64,000 bases of DNA. Source: JAICWP01 sp035278025 (lineage in GTDB: Bacteria > Acidobacteriota > Terriglobia > Terriglobales > Acidobacteriaceae). Below are positions 46,048-55,607 of this stretch, piece after piece. Position 1 is the first letter of the stretch, and the number at the start of each line of letters is the position of its first letter. Where the stretch lies: positions 1 to 64,000 of the forward strand of contig DATEJK010000154.1 of the NCBI GenBank assembly GCA_035278025.1. The letters are read 5' to 3'. The notes below the pieces were generated by a model. The model was not told the origin of the DNA and searched no databases. It was given only the letters and a program-made list of their open reading frames with translations. Both the position numbers and the translations under genes were made by a program.

Positions 46048-47791
46048 TTGCCGCGCTCAGCTTAACTCCGCCGCCTTCACGCAGGGTGTGGATGGAGTCC
46101 ACCGCCAGGCCAGGGAAACGTTCCACCAGTCCGCTGGGCCAGCGAATCTGCAGGTCATCAATTTTATTCGTGGTGCCCAGGCCAAAGTGCACCCGCATAT
46201 CGCTATTGGAATCGTAGCTGGAGCCGCTGCGCACTTCGTCTACCAAGGTCCGCTTGCCCACCTTGAGCGTGATGCGCGCCCCGATGCCGTCGCGGTTGGA
46301 ATCCGTGCCCACCGTCTTGATCTCCATCCAGTGGTTGCCATTGTGCACCTGGTTCACCAGCAGGCTGGGGCGGGCGTTCATGTTGCTGATCACCGCGGCC
46401 AGCTGGCCGTTGTTCCATAAGTCGCCAATCGCCAGGCCCCGGCCGGACCAGTGCGCGCTGATGCCCGGCCCCGCGCCGGCGGAAATATCGGTAAAAGTGC
46501 CGTTACCATTGTTGTGGTACAGAATGCGCGGCTCTTCGTAGTTGCTGCCCAGCTTGTACTTGTCCACCTCGGGATAGACATGGCCGTTCACCAGCAGCAG
46601 ATCGGGCCAGCTGTCATTATCGAAATCGAAAAACATTGTTCCCCAGCCCAGGTATTGGGTGTGCAGACCGAGGCCGGCAGGGAAGGTGGCGTCGGAAAAG
46701 GTGCCATCGCCGTTGTTGTGATAGAGAGTAGAGGTGTCGTCGGAGAAGTTGGTTTTGAAGATGTCGAGATTGCCATCGCCGTCATAATCGGCGACGGTGG
46801 AACCCATGCCGGCCTGGGCGCGCCCATCCTCGTTGAAGGCGGCGCCGGCCACCACCGCCATGTCGGTGAAAGTGCCGTCGTGATCGTTGCGGTAGAGGAT
46901 GCTGGGGGTGCTGTCGCAGGCCACGTAAATGTCGGGCCAGCCGTCATGGTCGTAATCCAGCGTGGAAACGCTGAGCGCGTAGTAGCCGGCGGATTGGTCA
47001 ATGTGCGATTTGGCGCTCACGTCCTCAAAGCTGCCGTCGCCGCGATTGTGGTAGAGAATGTTCTTTGCCGCCTTCAGGCCGCGGGGGCCGCACATCACCG
47101 GCACGCCCTTCCACAGGCACGTAGGCCGGTCGCCCGGCTTGGGTGCGTTGGCCAGGTCGAAATCCACATAGTTGGCGACCATCAGGTCAAGCTTCCCGTC
47201 GCGGTCATAATCCACGAACGCGCAGCCCGAACCCCAGGCTTTGCCCGTGCCGGTCACGCCGGCTTTCTCCCCCACTTCGGTGAAGGTCCCGTGCTTGTTG
47301 TGATAGAGGCGGTTCTTGCCGTAGTAGGTGACGTACAGGTCTTCCCAGCCGTCGTTGTCGTAGTCGCCCACGCAGACGCCCTGTCCCCAGCCGGGCGCTC
47401 CCGCCAGACCCGCCTGTGTTGTGACGTCGGTAAAGGTTCCGTCGTGGTTGTTGCGGTACAGATGGTTGGTGGGCCCTTTGCCGGGTGGGAAGCCGGCTAG
47501 GGTGGTGCCGTTGACGATGAAGATGTCGGGCCAGCCGTCATTGTCGTAGTCAAAGATAGCGACGCCGGTGCCGGTGGTCTCGATGATGTACTGCTTGGTC
47601 TCCAGTCCGCCGAAAACGGTCTGCATGCTTAACCCCGCCTTTTCGGCGACGTCGGTGAACCACGCGATGCGCGGGGGCTGGGCAGCGCCCTGTGGCTTGG
47701 CCTTCTCAGCCAGAGCGCCGGGCAGCCAGAATACCCCGCTGGCCAGCAGGAGTACCAGGCAGCGAAGGCGGGAATACCGGGCCGGCGGCAT
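46010..47791 (-). CDS. CRTAC1-family FG-GAP/UnbV protein, Sec-exported
   Basis: A 593-residue paralogue of the Tat-type protein, sharing long stretches such as ETTGTGVAIFDYDNDGWPDI, a GWGQGVCVGDYDNDGWEDLY segment and GCAFVDYDRDGKLDLMVANY, and ending with the UnbV domain (RVHFGLGTTNKIDDLQIRWP). The N terminus has a normal Sec signal (residues 1-28, LVLLLASGVFWLPGALAE) and no twin arginine, so the two paralogues leave by different routes. AGGCGGA lies upstream of the ATG at 47791. It converges on and overlaps the P460 gene by 38 bases, and is divergent from the next TPR gene. Confidence 0.88.
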   Translation of the reverse strand: MPPARYSRLRCLVLLLASGVFWLPGALAEKAKPQGAAQPPRIAWFTDVAEKAGLSMQTVFGGLETKQYIIETTGTGVAIFDYDNDGWPDIFIVNGTTLAGFPPGKGPTNHLYRNNHDGTFTDVTTQAGLAGAPGWGQGVCVGDYDNDGWEDLYVTYYGKNRLYHNKHGTFTEVGEKAGVTGTGKAWGSGCAFVDYDRDGKLDLMVANYVDFDLANAPKPGDRPTCLWKGVPVMCGPRGLKAAKNILYHNRGDGSFEDVSAKSHIDQSAGYYALSVSTLDYDHDGWPDIYVACDSTPSILYRNDHDGTFTDMAVVAGAAFNEDGRAQAGMGSTVADYDGDGNLDIFKTNFSDDTSTLYHNNGDGTFSDATFPAGLGLHTQYLGWGTMFFDFDNDSWPDLLLVNGHVYPEVDKYKLGSNYEEPRILYHNNGNGTFTDISAGAGPGISAHWSGRGLAIGDLWNNGQLAAVISNMNARPSLLVNQVHNGNHWMEIKTVGTDSNRDGIGARITLKVGKRTLVDEVRSGSSYDSNSDMRVHFGLGTTNKIDDLQIRWPSGLVERFPGLAVDSIHTLREGGGVKLSAATTSPRSPSNRRH

Positions 47792-47945
47792 CGTTCCGCC
47801 TACTATGGAGGCGGACTGCGCAGCGGGTCAAGTTTGCCGCGCAAGCCGCCCCGCGCAGGGCGGGGACTCCACCGGCCGGGTGCTTACTAGAGAGGTGCTG
47901 TTTCTGATATCTTTTTTTCTACCAAACCTGCCCGGAGTTCCAGGC

Positions 47946-49724
47946 GTGCTTCCCGCCGTCACCTCAATTCGCTTGCGCTACAACCTGCGGGCCGTCGTGT
48001 GCGCGGTGTGGCTGCTTGCGGCAGGGGCTTGGGGACAGAATGCCACGCCGGCCCAGAGGGCGGCCGCGGCTTACAAGCGCGGCGTGGTCAGTTCGCAGAA
48101 GGGCGACCTGGCGGGCGCGCGCCGCGCCTTCGAACAGGCCATCCACCTCAGCCCGCGCACAGCGGAACTGCACACTGCATTGGGACAAGTGCTGCTGCAG
48201 CAGGGGGAGGTGGACCGGGCGGTGGAGGAATTCCGCAAGTCCATCAGCCTGAAGCCCGCTCTGGCGCAAGCGCATACTGCTCTGGGAAGCGCGCTGCTGG
48301 CGCGGGGCGAGGCCCAAGCCGGCATGGCCGAGTTGCGCCGGGGCGTTCAACTGGCGCCTGCGGATGCGGAGGTGCGGCGGCAACTGGCGCTGGCCCTGAG
48401 CGCCGAGGGCGACAGCGGCATGGCCCTGGACGAAATGAGCCAGGCCTCGGGCCTGGCCCCGCAGCGCGCCGACCTGCACGACTCAGTCGGAGTGCTGCTG
48501 GCGCAGCAATCAAAATACGACAAAGCCATCATCGAGTTCCGGGAAGCACTGCGTCTGCAGCCCGGCTACGAGCCGGCGCACTTTCATCTTGGGGCGGCGC
48601 TGTGGAAGCTGGAGGAGTGGGACAAGGCCGCGGCAAGTCTGCAACAAGCGGTGCGCCTGAATCCCCAGGACGCGCCCGCCTATTTTTATCTGGCGCAGGT
48701 GCTGGGGGCCAAAGGCGATACCGCTGGGGCGATGCAGGCTTTGCGGGAGTGCGTGCGGCTGAAGCCGGATTGGGCGCCGGCTCAGACCCAACTCGGCCTT
48801 CTGGCGCAAAAGGCGGGCGAGCCCGACCAGGCGCTGGCGGCGTTCCAGCGGGCGGTAAAGCTGGATCCGAAAGACGCGGATTCCCACAATAATCTGGGCA
48901 TAGCCCTGCTGCAGCGCGGCGATGCCGATTCCGCCATGGCGGAATTTCGCACCGCCATGCGGCTGCGCCCCCAGGACAGCGGCTACAGCAAGAACCTGGG
49001 AGCCGCTTTTCTGCAGAAAGCGGATTTTGCCGCCGCCGCCTCCCAGTTTGAAGCCGCCTTGCGCCTCGCTCCCGATGATGCCCAGCTGCATTATGACTTG
49101 GGGCTGGCCTACAAACTAAGTGACCGCCTGCCGCAGGCGATCGCGGAATGGAAAACGGCGCTGCAGCTCGATCCCAACCTGCCCGACACCTATTACACCC
49201 TGGGAGTGACCTACTGGCAGGAAGGGAAGTTTCCTGAAGCGGAACAGCAGCTGCGGGGCGCGGTGCGCGCCAAGCCCGACTACGCGGAGGCGTACTACAC
49301 CCTGGGCGCGGTATTGCGGCAGGAGAAAAAGCTTCCCCAGGCGGCGGAGGCGCTGCGCCAGGCCATCCGCCTGCAGCCCGAGTTCCTGGGGGCGCATAGC
49401 GTGCTGGCTTCCGTGCTGCGCGAAGCCGGGGACAGCGCCGGCGCCGCCGCTGAAGCCCGGGCCACGGCGGAGATCATGAAACAGCAAACCAGCCTGCAGG
49501 GCGCGGTGTTCGCCACCAATTCCGGCGCCCGTCTGCTCAACGCCGGCGATCTCGAGGGCGCCATCGGACAGTTCGAGCGCGCCATTCAGCTCTCCGCCAG
49601 CTACGCGCCGGCGCATTTCCAGCTGGCGCAGGCGCTCGCCCGCAAAGGCCAGCCGGCGCAAGCCCGGCAGGAATTCCAGAAAGCGAAGCGGCTTGATCCG
49701 CAGCTGCAAGTTCCTAAAATGTAA
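47946..49724 (+). CDS. Exported TPR-repeat protein
   Basis: A roughly 592-residue protein built of about fifteen 34-residue TPR motifs (for instance LAGARRAFEQAIHLSPRTAE, GEVDRAVEEFRKSISLKP). The signal-like segment YNLRAVVCAVWLLAAGAWGQ precedes the repeats. The proposed start is a GTG at 47946; an in-frame TTG at 47973 sits closer to the signal and other codons lie further left, so the exact start is open. TPR proteins are scaffolds, and three other proteins in this cluster carry TPR repeats. Confidence 0.8.
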   Translation: MLPAVTSIRLRYNLRAVVCAVWLLAAGAWGQNATPAQRAAAAYKRGVVSSQKGDLAGARRAFEQAIHLSPRTAELHTALGQVLLQQGEVDRAVEEFRKSISLKPALAQAHTALGSALLARGEAQAGMAELRRGVQLAPADAEVRRQLALALSAEGDSGMALDEMSQASGLAPQRADLHDSVGVLLAQQSKYDKAIIEFREALRLQPGYEPAHFHLGAALWKLEEWDKAAASLQQAVRLNPQDAPAYFYLAQVLGAKGDTAGAMQALRECVRLKPDWAPAQTQLGLLAQKAGEPDQALAAFQRAVKLDPKDADSHNNLGIALLQRGDADSAMAEFRTAMRLRPQDSGYSKNLGAAFLQKADFAAAASQFEAALRLAPDDAQLHYDLGLAYKLSDRLPQAIAEWKTALQLDPNLPDTYYTLGVTYWQEGKFPEAEQQLRGAVRAKPDYAEAYYTLGAVLRQEKKLPQAAEALRQAIRLQPEFLGAHSVLASVLREAGDSAGAAAEARATAEIMKQQTSLQGAVFATNSGARLLNAGDLEGAIGQFERAIQLSASYAPAHFQLAQALARKGQPAQARQEFQKAKRLDPQLQVPKM

Positions 49725-50088
49725 GAACGTTGGCCGCGCCAGCCATTGATTATTTTGCTGCCGGTGATCGAATTTTCCGTGCACGGGTATTGACACTTTG
49801 GCAGAGCGTGATTAGCGTGATGGGTTGCACACCGAAGTGTGACGTGTGTCACGTGTCGGTGTGAGCCACACGCTCTCGCGCTCGCTCCCCAATCGCAGAG
49901 ACGAGAGCGGTTCGTCGTGCAACCGCGGAATAGGGCGGCTGCTGGTACGAAATTCGGCCCCGGCTGTCAGGTTGTTGCGGACCCTGGAATCTGGTCCTCT
50001 TCGGCCCCTGAACGTCGAAAGCACTTCCCGGGCGCAATCCAGCCCGGGGTGACGCCACCGCAGTAGCCACACTTTGGGGAGGCCCGCA
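49725..50088. other. Regulatory region upstream of the 1,239-residue receptor
   Basis: About 360 bases without a gene. They contain TTGACA (49790-49795) with a weak -10 candidate (49813-49818), the CRP-like site at 49838-49853, and further GTGTG/CACAC inverted pairs, such as GTGTG-AGC-CACAC at 49859-49871. Confidence 0.5.
49838..49853. promoter_or_regulatory. CRP/FNR-type palindromic site
   Basis: TGTGACGTGTGTCACG fits TGTGA-N6-TCACA at nine of ten defined bases. It is about 240 bases before the receptor gene and 20-30 bases after the TTGACA promoter candidate. A CRP-family regulator is plausible but none is in this window. Confidence 0.5.
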
Positions 50089-53000
50089 ATGAGGCGCTGT
50101 GCCCTGCTGTTTGCTGCGTTGTTCTGTCTTGTTTCTTTTCTACCCAAAACAGCATTGAGCCAGGCGGTCTATGGCAATATTTTCGGAACCGTCACCGACC
50201 CCAGTGGGGCGGCTGTGCCCAATGCCAAGGTGACGATCACGGACGTCGCCAAGGGTACGTCCATTACCACCACGACCAACGCCACCGGTAACTACACGGT
50301 GACCCACCTGATTCCCGACAGCTACTCGGTGAAGGTGGAGGCGCAGGGATTCAAGACAGCGACGCAGCAGCCGGTCGTGGTGAACGCTGACCAGGGCGCG
50401 AAGGTGGATATGCCGCTGCAGCTCGGTCAGGTGAGCGAGGCGGTGGAGGTGACGGGCGAGGCGCCTCAGTTGAAGACGGACCGTGCCGACGTGGCTACTA
50501 CCCTCAACTCCAGGTACGTGGAGCAACTGCCGATTCTGAACCGGAATTTCCAGTCGCTGCTGCTGATCACCCCCGGCACCCAGTTGCTCACCGGCTGGAA
50601 CCACGCGGCCACTGAGAACCCCCAAGGGAGCCAGCAGATTTACGTGAACGGCCAGCATTTCAGCGGCACGGCCTACGAATTGGACGGCACCGATAACCAG
50701 GACCCGATTTTGGGCATTATCGTGGTCAATCCCAACATTGATGCCATTACGGAAACCAAGATTGACCTGCAGAACTACGACGCCGAGTTTGGCAAAGCCG
50801 TGGCCGGCGTCATGACGGTGCAGACCAAGTCGGGCACTAACGACCTTCATGGCAGCGGCTTCTGGTTCCGCCGCACTGATGCCACCCAGGCGCGTGATCC
50901 TTTTACCCAGTACGCGCCCAACAATATTACCGGCCGTTTTATTCCGCCCACCAAGTGGAACCAGTTCGGCGGTACCATCGGCGGACCGATTATTAAGGAC
51001 AAACTGTTTTTCTTCGGCGACTACCAGGGTACGCGCCAGACTACCGGCGCCACTACCTTGCTGACGGTTCCCACCACATCGGTAATTCGCAGCTGCACCG
51101 GCGCCGGCGACGGCAGCGGGTTCTGCAATTTGAGCCAGTACGTGCCCTTCATCGGCAGCGGCAGCGGTCCCAGCAGCTTGATCTACGATCCAAATACAGG
51201 GGATCCTCTAACCGGCGCCGGTCGAACGCCCTTCTGCGGACCGGCGGGATGCGCCACTCAGCCAAACTGGATTCCGCTGAGCCGGATTTCGCCGATCGCA
51301 CAAAAAATGCTTTCCCTGATGCCTGCGCCCACCAGCAATGCAGTAACCAACAACTTTGTCTTTTCGGGCTCGGGCCCATTCAAACAAAATCAGTTCGATA
51401 CCCGCATTGACTTTAATGCCAGCCAGACACTGCAGGTGTTTGGGCGCTTCAGCCTGGCTTACTACACGTTATCGGGAGAGCCTGCCCTGGGCCCCCAGCT
51501 GGGCGGTGTGGGTAACGGCTTGGCCGGACTTTCCGGAAGCTCTATCAATCACGACTACAGCCTGGCTTCCGGTTTTACCAAGACCGTCAGCAGCACCCTG
51601 CTGACCGACTTCCGCTTCGGCTGGTTCAAGTACAACCCTCAAACCTCCAAGCCGGACGCGGGGGTAGCCGCTGCCACCAACCTGGGTATTCCGGGCTTGA
51701 ACCAGACCGGGGCGCAGGAGCTGTTTACCTCCGGTCTCCCCATGTTTGACGGTTTGGCTCCGGCTATCAACGCCGGGTCTGACCAGGGCACCTTCGCCAT
51801 GGGAGATGGCCTGAACGTAGGCCGCTGCAATTGCCCCTTGACTGAAAGCGAACAGCAGTTTCAGTTCGTGAACAACTGGACCAAGATCAAGGGCAATCAC
51901 CAGATCAAGTTTGGCGCCGACATGCGCTACGCCATGAACCTGCGTGTGCCCAGTGACGCCAACCGCACCGGACAGTTGCACTTTACCAGCAGCACCAGTG
52001 GAACCGGTTTGCAAAGCGGCGCTACTTCCGATGCCGGAACCGGCGGCTCTGGTTTCGCCAACTTCCTGCTGGGCGATGTAAACCACATGGACCGCTTCGT
52101 CAGCACCAGCCTGAATGCGGCCGAGCGCCAGAAGCGCTTCTTCTACTATGGCCAGGACACTTGGCGCGTCACCCCGAACTTCACCCTGAATTACGGACTG
52201 CGCTGGGAGATTTACTTCCCCGAGACCGTCAATGGTAAAGGCAATGGCGGCTTTGCTAATCCCACCGAAGGAATCATCCGCGTTGCCGGCTATGGGCCGT
52301 ATGGACTGAACGGCAATATCGGCAATGACTGGCACGCCTTTGCGCCGCGCCTGGGGCTGGCTTATCAGGTGACCCCTAAGACCGTGGTTCGCATGGGTTA
52401 CGGCCGCAGTTTCGATATCGGGGTGTTCGGCTCCAACTTCGGCCATGCCGTTACCCAGAACCTGCCGGTGCTGCTCAACCAGCAGCTCTTCGCGCAAAAC
52501 GTGAGCAACAACGCCTACTTCTCGGCCTTTACCCTGGCGTCAGGTCCGGGAGCGTTCCCCACCACCACGGTGGCCATCCCGTCCAGCGGTGTTCTCCCGC
52601 TGGGTGGTCCCAACAATAACGTGCAGCCCAGGATGCGTCCTACCGTGCAGCGGCTGCCAACCCTGGATGCCTGGAATGCTACCGTTCAGCGGCAGTTGAC
52701 CAACACGATGAGCCTGGAAGTAGCCTATGTGGGTAATAAGGGCTCGCACGTATTTGCCGGCAACGGCCCGGCCTACGACCTCAACCCGGTGCCGCTGGGA
52801 CCGGGAACAGCCGTGGTTACAGCGGGCGGGATCCAATTCACGCCGGTAGTACCCGCCGAACAGCGCCGCCCCTTCTATAACCACTTCACGTATCCCGGTG
52901 TCATCGATCCCGCCACTCGGACAACCATGATGTGTTGCGCTGACGGCATCATGGGTAACTACTTCGGTAACGATGCCAGCGCCAACTACAATGCCTTGCA

Positions 53001-53808
53001 GGTACGCCTGGATAAGCGCTTCTCCCAGGGGCTGCAGTTCATGTCCACCTACACTTATTCGCATGCCAACAACTGGACCACCGACGGTAATTTCCCCTAC
53101 GGCTCAATACCCGATCGTCACTTGAGCTATGGTCCGGATGATTTCAATCGCAAGAACGTGTGGATCAACAATTTTGTCTATGATCTGCCCTTTGGCCGAG
53201 GCAAGAAGTTCGCCGGCGGAGCAGGAAGAGCCATGGACCTGGTGATCGGCGGCTGGCAACTCACCGATACCATGAACTGGAGCAGCGGCCTGCCCTGGAC
53301 ACCGACTTTGGGCGAGTGTGGACTGGTGAACGACACCGGCATACCCTGCATGCCCAATGTGAGTGGCTCGTTTAAGATGGGAGCCGGCTCCCTGGATCCG
53401 GTGTCTCACACCGTCACCTTTTTCACGCCCGTCCCATCGGTGGCCTACCCTGCTGCGCCCGTGGGCACAGACACGTGTAGCCTTTCGCGGCCGACTTCCG
53501 GGCCGTTTGCGCTCCCGGCATGCGGGACGGTGGGCAGCGCGGGCCGCAACAGCTATTGGGGTCCTTCTGCCTTCACCGACGACATGTCTATAGCCAAGAA
53601 CTTCAAAATAAGCGAACGCTTCAATGCGCAGTTCCGCATGGATGCCTTCAACATCTTCAACCATCCGGTTCTGGACTTCAGCGCGAATGACGGCCAGGCC
53701 ACCGGCGGCACCTGCGTTGACTGCGGCGGCAACAATGGCTTGATCAAGGACATTCAGTACGGCACGACCATGCGCACCTTGCAGTTCGGGCTGAAGCTGA
53801 TGTTCTGA
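50089..53808 (+). CDS. Large Oar-like TonB-dependent outer-membrane protein
   Basis: A 1,239-residue protein with signal peptide (1-22), a carboxypeptidase-regulatory-like domain (about 25-110, AVYGNIFGTVTDPSGAAVPN), a plug region (RYVEQLPILNRNFQSLLLIT, NYDAEFGKAVAGVMTVQTKS) and a long barrel ending in RTLQFGLKLMF. GGGGAGG six bases before the ATG at 50089 makes the start secure, although a TTG at 50074 also opens the frame. It is similar in plan to the 991-residue receptor but longer in the extracellular loops. Downstream lies an intrinsic terminator (53833-53864). Confidence 0.9.
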   Translation: MRRCALLFAALFCLVSFLPKTALSQAVYGNIFGTVTDPSGAAVPNAKVTITDVAKGTSITTTTNATGNYTVTHLIPDSYSVKVEAQGFKTATQQPVVVNADQGAKVDMPLQLGQVSEAVEVTGEAPQLKTDRADVATTLNSRYVEQLPILNRNFQSLLLITPGTQLLTGWNHAATENPQGSQQIYVNGQHFSGTAYELDGTDNQDPILGIIVVNPNIDAITETKIDLQNYDAEFGKAVAGVMTVQTKSGTNDLHGSGFWFRRTDATQARDPFTQYAPNNITGRFIPPTKWNQFGGTIGGPIIKDKLFFFGDYQGTRQTTGATTLLTVPTTSVIRSCTGAGDGSGFCNLSQYVPFIGSGSGPSSLIYDPNTGDPLTGAGRTPFCGPAGCATQPNWIPLSRISPIAQKMLSLMPAPTSNAVTNNFVFSGSGPFKQNQFDTRIDFNASQTLQVFGRFSLAYYTLSGEPALGPQLGGVGNGLAGLSGSSINHDYSLASGFTKTVSSTLLTDFRFGWFKYNPQTSKPDAGVAAATNLGIPGLNQTGAQELFTSGLPMFDGLAPAINAGSDQGTFAMGDGLNVGRCNCPLTESEQQFQFVNNWTKIKGNHQIKFGADMRYAMNLRVPSDANRTGQLHFTSSTSGTGLQSGATSDAGTGGSGFANFLLGDVNHMDRFVSTSLNAAERQKRFFYYGQDTWRVTPNFTLNYGLRWEIYFPETVNGKGNGGFANPTEGIIRVAGYGPYGLNGNIGNDWHAFAPRLGLAYQVTPKTVVRMGYGRSFDIGVFGSNFGHAVTQNLPVLLNQQLFAQNVSNNAYFSAFTLASGPGAFPTTTVAIPSSGVLPLGGPNNNVQPRMRPTVQRLPTLDAWNATVQRQLTNTMSLEVAYVGNKGSHVFAGNGPAYDLNPVPLGPGTAVVTAGGIQFTPVVPAEQRRPFYNHFTYPGVIDPATRTTMMCCADGIMGNYFGNDASANYNALQVRLDKRFSQGLQFMSTYTYSHANNWTTDGNFPYGSIPDRHLSYGPDDFNRKNVWINNFVYDLPFGRGKKFAGGAGRAMDLVIGGWQLTDTMNWSSGLPWTPTLGECGLVNDTGIPCMPNVSGSFKMGAGSLDPVSHTVTFFTPVPSVAYPAAPVGTDTCSLSRPTSGPFALPACGTVGSAGRNSYWGPSAFTDDMSIAKNFKISERFNAQFRMDAFNIFNHPVLDFSANDGQATGGTCVDCGGNNGLIKDIQYGTTMRTLQFGLKLMF

Positions 53809-53832
53809 AATGGCACAAGCAGGCTCATAATG

Positions 53833-53864
53833 GGGGAGTCGCAATGACTCCCCTGTATTTTTTT
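53833..53864 (+). terminator. Intrinsic terminator after the receptor gene
   Basis: GGGGAGTC (53833-53840), loop GCAAT, GACTCCCC (53846-53853), then TGTA and TTTTTTT. This is a strong Rho-independent terminator. The loop and right arm contain the ATG at 53844, so that codon is unlikely to be a real start. Confidence 0.85.
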
Positions 53865-53882
53865 GTTTTCCTTTCGTCCCGG

Positions 53883-55592
53883 ATGCGACCGTCTTCGCGC
53901 CCTCCTCACTCCGTTGCCCCTTTGCAAGAAGCTCGCGAGCTCGCCGCCATCGTCCTGGCTTTACTAAGCATATCCTTGCTTTGCGCTCCGCTAGCTGCCG
54001 CGGCCCAGCCGGAAGCTTCCGCCCCCGTGACCGGCAGCCAGGCCTGCGCCTCCTGCCACGCCGATATCTATCGCAGCTATAGCCAAACCGCCATGGCGCG
54101 CGCCAGCGGCCCGGCCGGCGACGGCCTTATCGCCGGCGAATTCCAGCACGCCAAAACCGGCATTCGATATCGCATTTACGGTCAGGATGGAAGAGTGTGG
54201 CTGAGCTTCGACCGCGACCACCCTTCTCTGCACGGCAAGCGCGAACTGCTTTATTACATCGGCTCCGGCCGGCGGGGGCGCACCTACTTATTTTCCGAAG
54301 ACGGCTTCCTGTTCGAATCGCCGGTGAACTGGTATGCGCAAAAACGCCTGTGGGACATGACTCCCGCGTATCAGAACGCCAGCCAGATGCCTATGCTGCC
54401 GGCATTGCCCTCTTGCCTGAATTGCCATACCAGCGGCATGCAGCCGCCGCTGCCGGGCACGGAGAACCAATACCCCGTGCCGCCCTTCGCCCACGGCGGC
54501 ATCAGTTGCCAGCGCTGCCATGGGCCGGGAGAGGAGCACATTCTGAGCCGGGGGAACGCGGCCATTCTCAACCCGGGGAAGCTGGCGCCGGACCGGCGCG
54601 ACGACATCTGCATGCAATGCCACCTGGAGGGCAACGTGGCCGTGGAGCGGGCGGGCAAGCACCCTTACCAGTTCCGCCCTGGGGACCGGCTCTCCGACTA
54701 CATCCGCTATTTCGAGGTGGAGAACCCGCAACTGCCGGGGTTAGGCGCCCTGAGCCAGGTGGAAGCGTTGGCCGAGAGCGTATGCAAGCGGAAGTCAGGC
54801 GACAGCATGTCATGCATGAGTTGCCACGATCCGCACTCCTGGCCGGCGCCGGAAGAAAGAGTGTCGTACTATCGAAACAAATGCCTGGCCTGCCATGGCG
54901 CAGCATTTGGGCAGAAGCATCAGCATGGCAACCCGAACTGCATCGCCTGCCACATGGCGGCGGTGGGCAGTCGTGACGTGGCCCACACCCAGGCCACCGA
55001 CCACCGCATCCTGCGCCTCCCGGGGCCGCAGCCCATGCTGACTGACCTGGAGTCTGCCTCGAAACCTGCTACGCCCCAACTAGTACCTTTTCCTGCGAGC
55101 ACCGGGCCGCCCGACATTCGCGATTTGGCCCTCGCCTGGGATTCGCTGGTGCGCCGCGGCCAGGGGGAATTTGCGCAAAAAGCGCACGACCTGCTCACCC
55201 AGGCTTCGCGCCAGAATCCAAAGGATGCGACCGTGGCTGCCGACCTTGCCTACATGGAGCAGAGGGCAGGGAACACCTCCCGGGCCACGCAGCTATACCA
55301 GCAGGCACTGCAGGCCGATCCCACGCAAGTGGATGCGGCTGTGAATCTGGGGGTGATGGAGGCGCAGAGCGGCGATCCCGGCGCGGCCTTAAAGCTCTGG
55401 CAGAAGGCTTTCCTAAGGGCGCCGGCTCACAGCGCCATTGGCATAGATCTGGCGCTGGTTTCCTGCGATATGGGCCAGGTGGACGAGGCTCGTGCCTACC
55501 TCAACCGGGTTCTGCGATTCAATCCGGACCTGGCGAGAGCCCGGGAGTTTCTCGAACACCTGAACGCGCAGCCGCCAAAATGCGAACCTTAG
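53883..55592 (+). CDS. Seven-heme c-type cytochrome with C-terminal TPR repeats
   Basis: A 569-residue exported protein. A hydrophobic segment near residues 20-40 is the signal. Seven CxxCH motifs follow: CASCH, CLNCH, CQRCH, CMQCH, CMSCH, CLACH and CIACH, with the spacing of c554-like multiheme domains. The C-terminal 150 residues are TPR-like (DLAYMEQRAGNTSRATQLYQ, AGNTSRATQLYQQALQADPT). Together this suggests an electron-transfer protein with a scaffold tail. I place the start at the ATG at 53883 because the ATG at 53844 lies within the preceding terminator hairpin; neither has a good binding site. It ends 15 bases before the stop of the convergent gene. Confidence 0.85.
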   Translation: MRPSSRPPHSVAPLQEARELAAIVLALLSISLLCAPLAAAAQPEASAPVTGSQACASCHADIYRSYSQTAMARASGPAGDGLIAGEFQHAKTGIRYRIYGQDGRVWLSFDRDHPSLHGKRELLYYIGSGRRGRTYLFSEDGFLFESPVNWYAQKRLWDMTPAYQNASQMPMLPALPSCLNCHTSGMQPPLPGTENQYPVPPFAHGGISCQRCHGPGEEHILSRGNAAILNPGKLAPDRRDDICMQCHLEGNVAVERAGKHPYQFRPGDRLSDYIRYFEVENPQLPGLGALSQVEALAESVCKRKSGDSMSCMSCHDPHSWPAPEERVSYYRNKCLACHGAAFGQKHQHGNPNCIACHMAAVGSRDVAHTQATDHRILRLPGPQPMLTDLESASKPATPQLVPFPASTGPPDIRDLALAWDSLVRRGQGEFAQKAHDLLTQASRQNPKDATVAADLAYMEQRAGNTSRATQLYQQALQADPTQVDAAVNLGVMEAQSGDPGAALKLWQKAFLRAPAHSAIGIDLALVSCDMGQVDEARAYLNRVLRFNPDLARAREFLEHLNAQPPKCEP

Positions 55593-55607
55593 CTTGAGTG
55601 ATCCCAT

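Noticed and set aside
46451..47500. 349-codon rightward frame opposite the second CRTAC1 gene
   Set aside because: Its Val/Ile repeats mirror the DYDNDG motifs of the real gene.
51469..52497. 342-codon leftward frame opposite the 1,239-residue receptor
   Set aside because: Shadow of the barrel region.
53844..53846. ATG as start of the heptaheme cytochrome
   Set aside because: It lies within a strong terminator hairpin; the in-frame ATG at 53883 is preferred.
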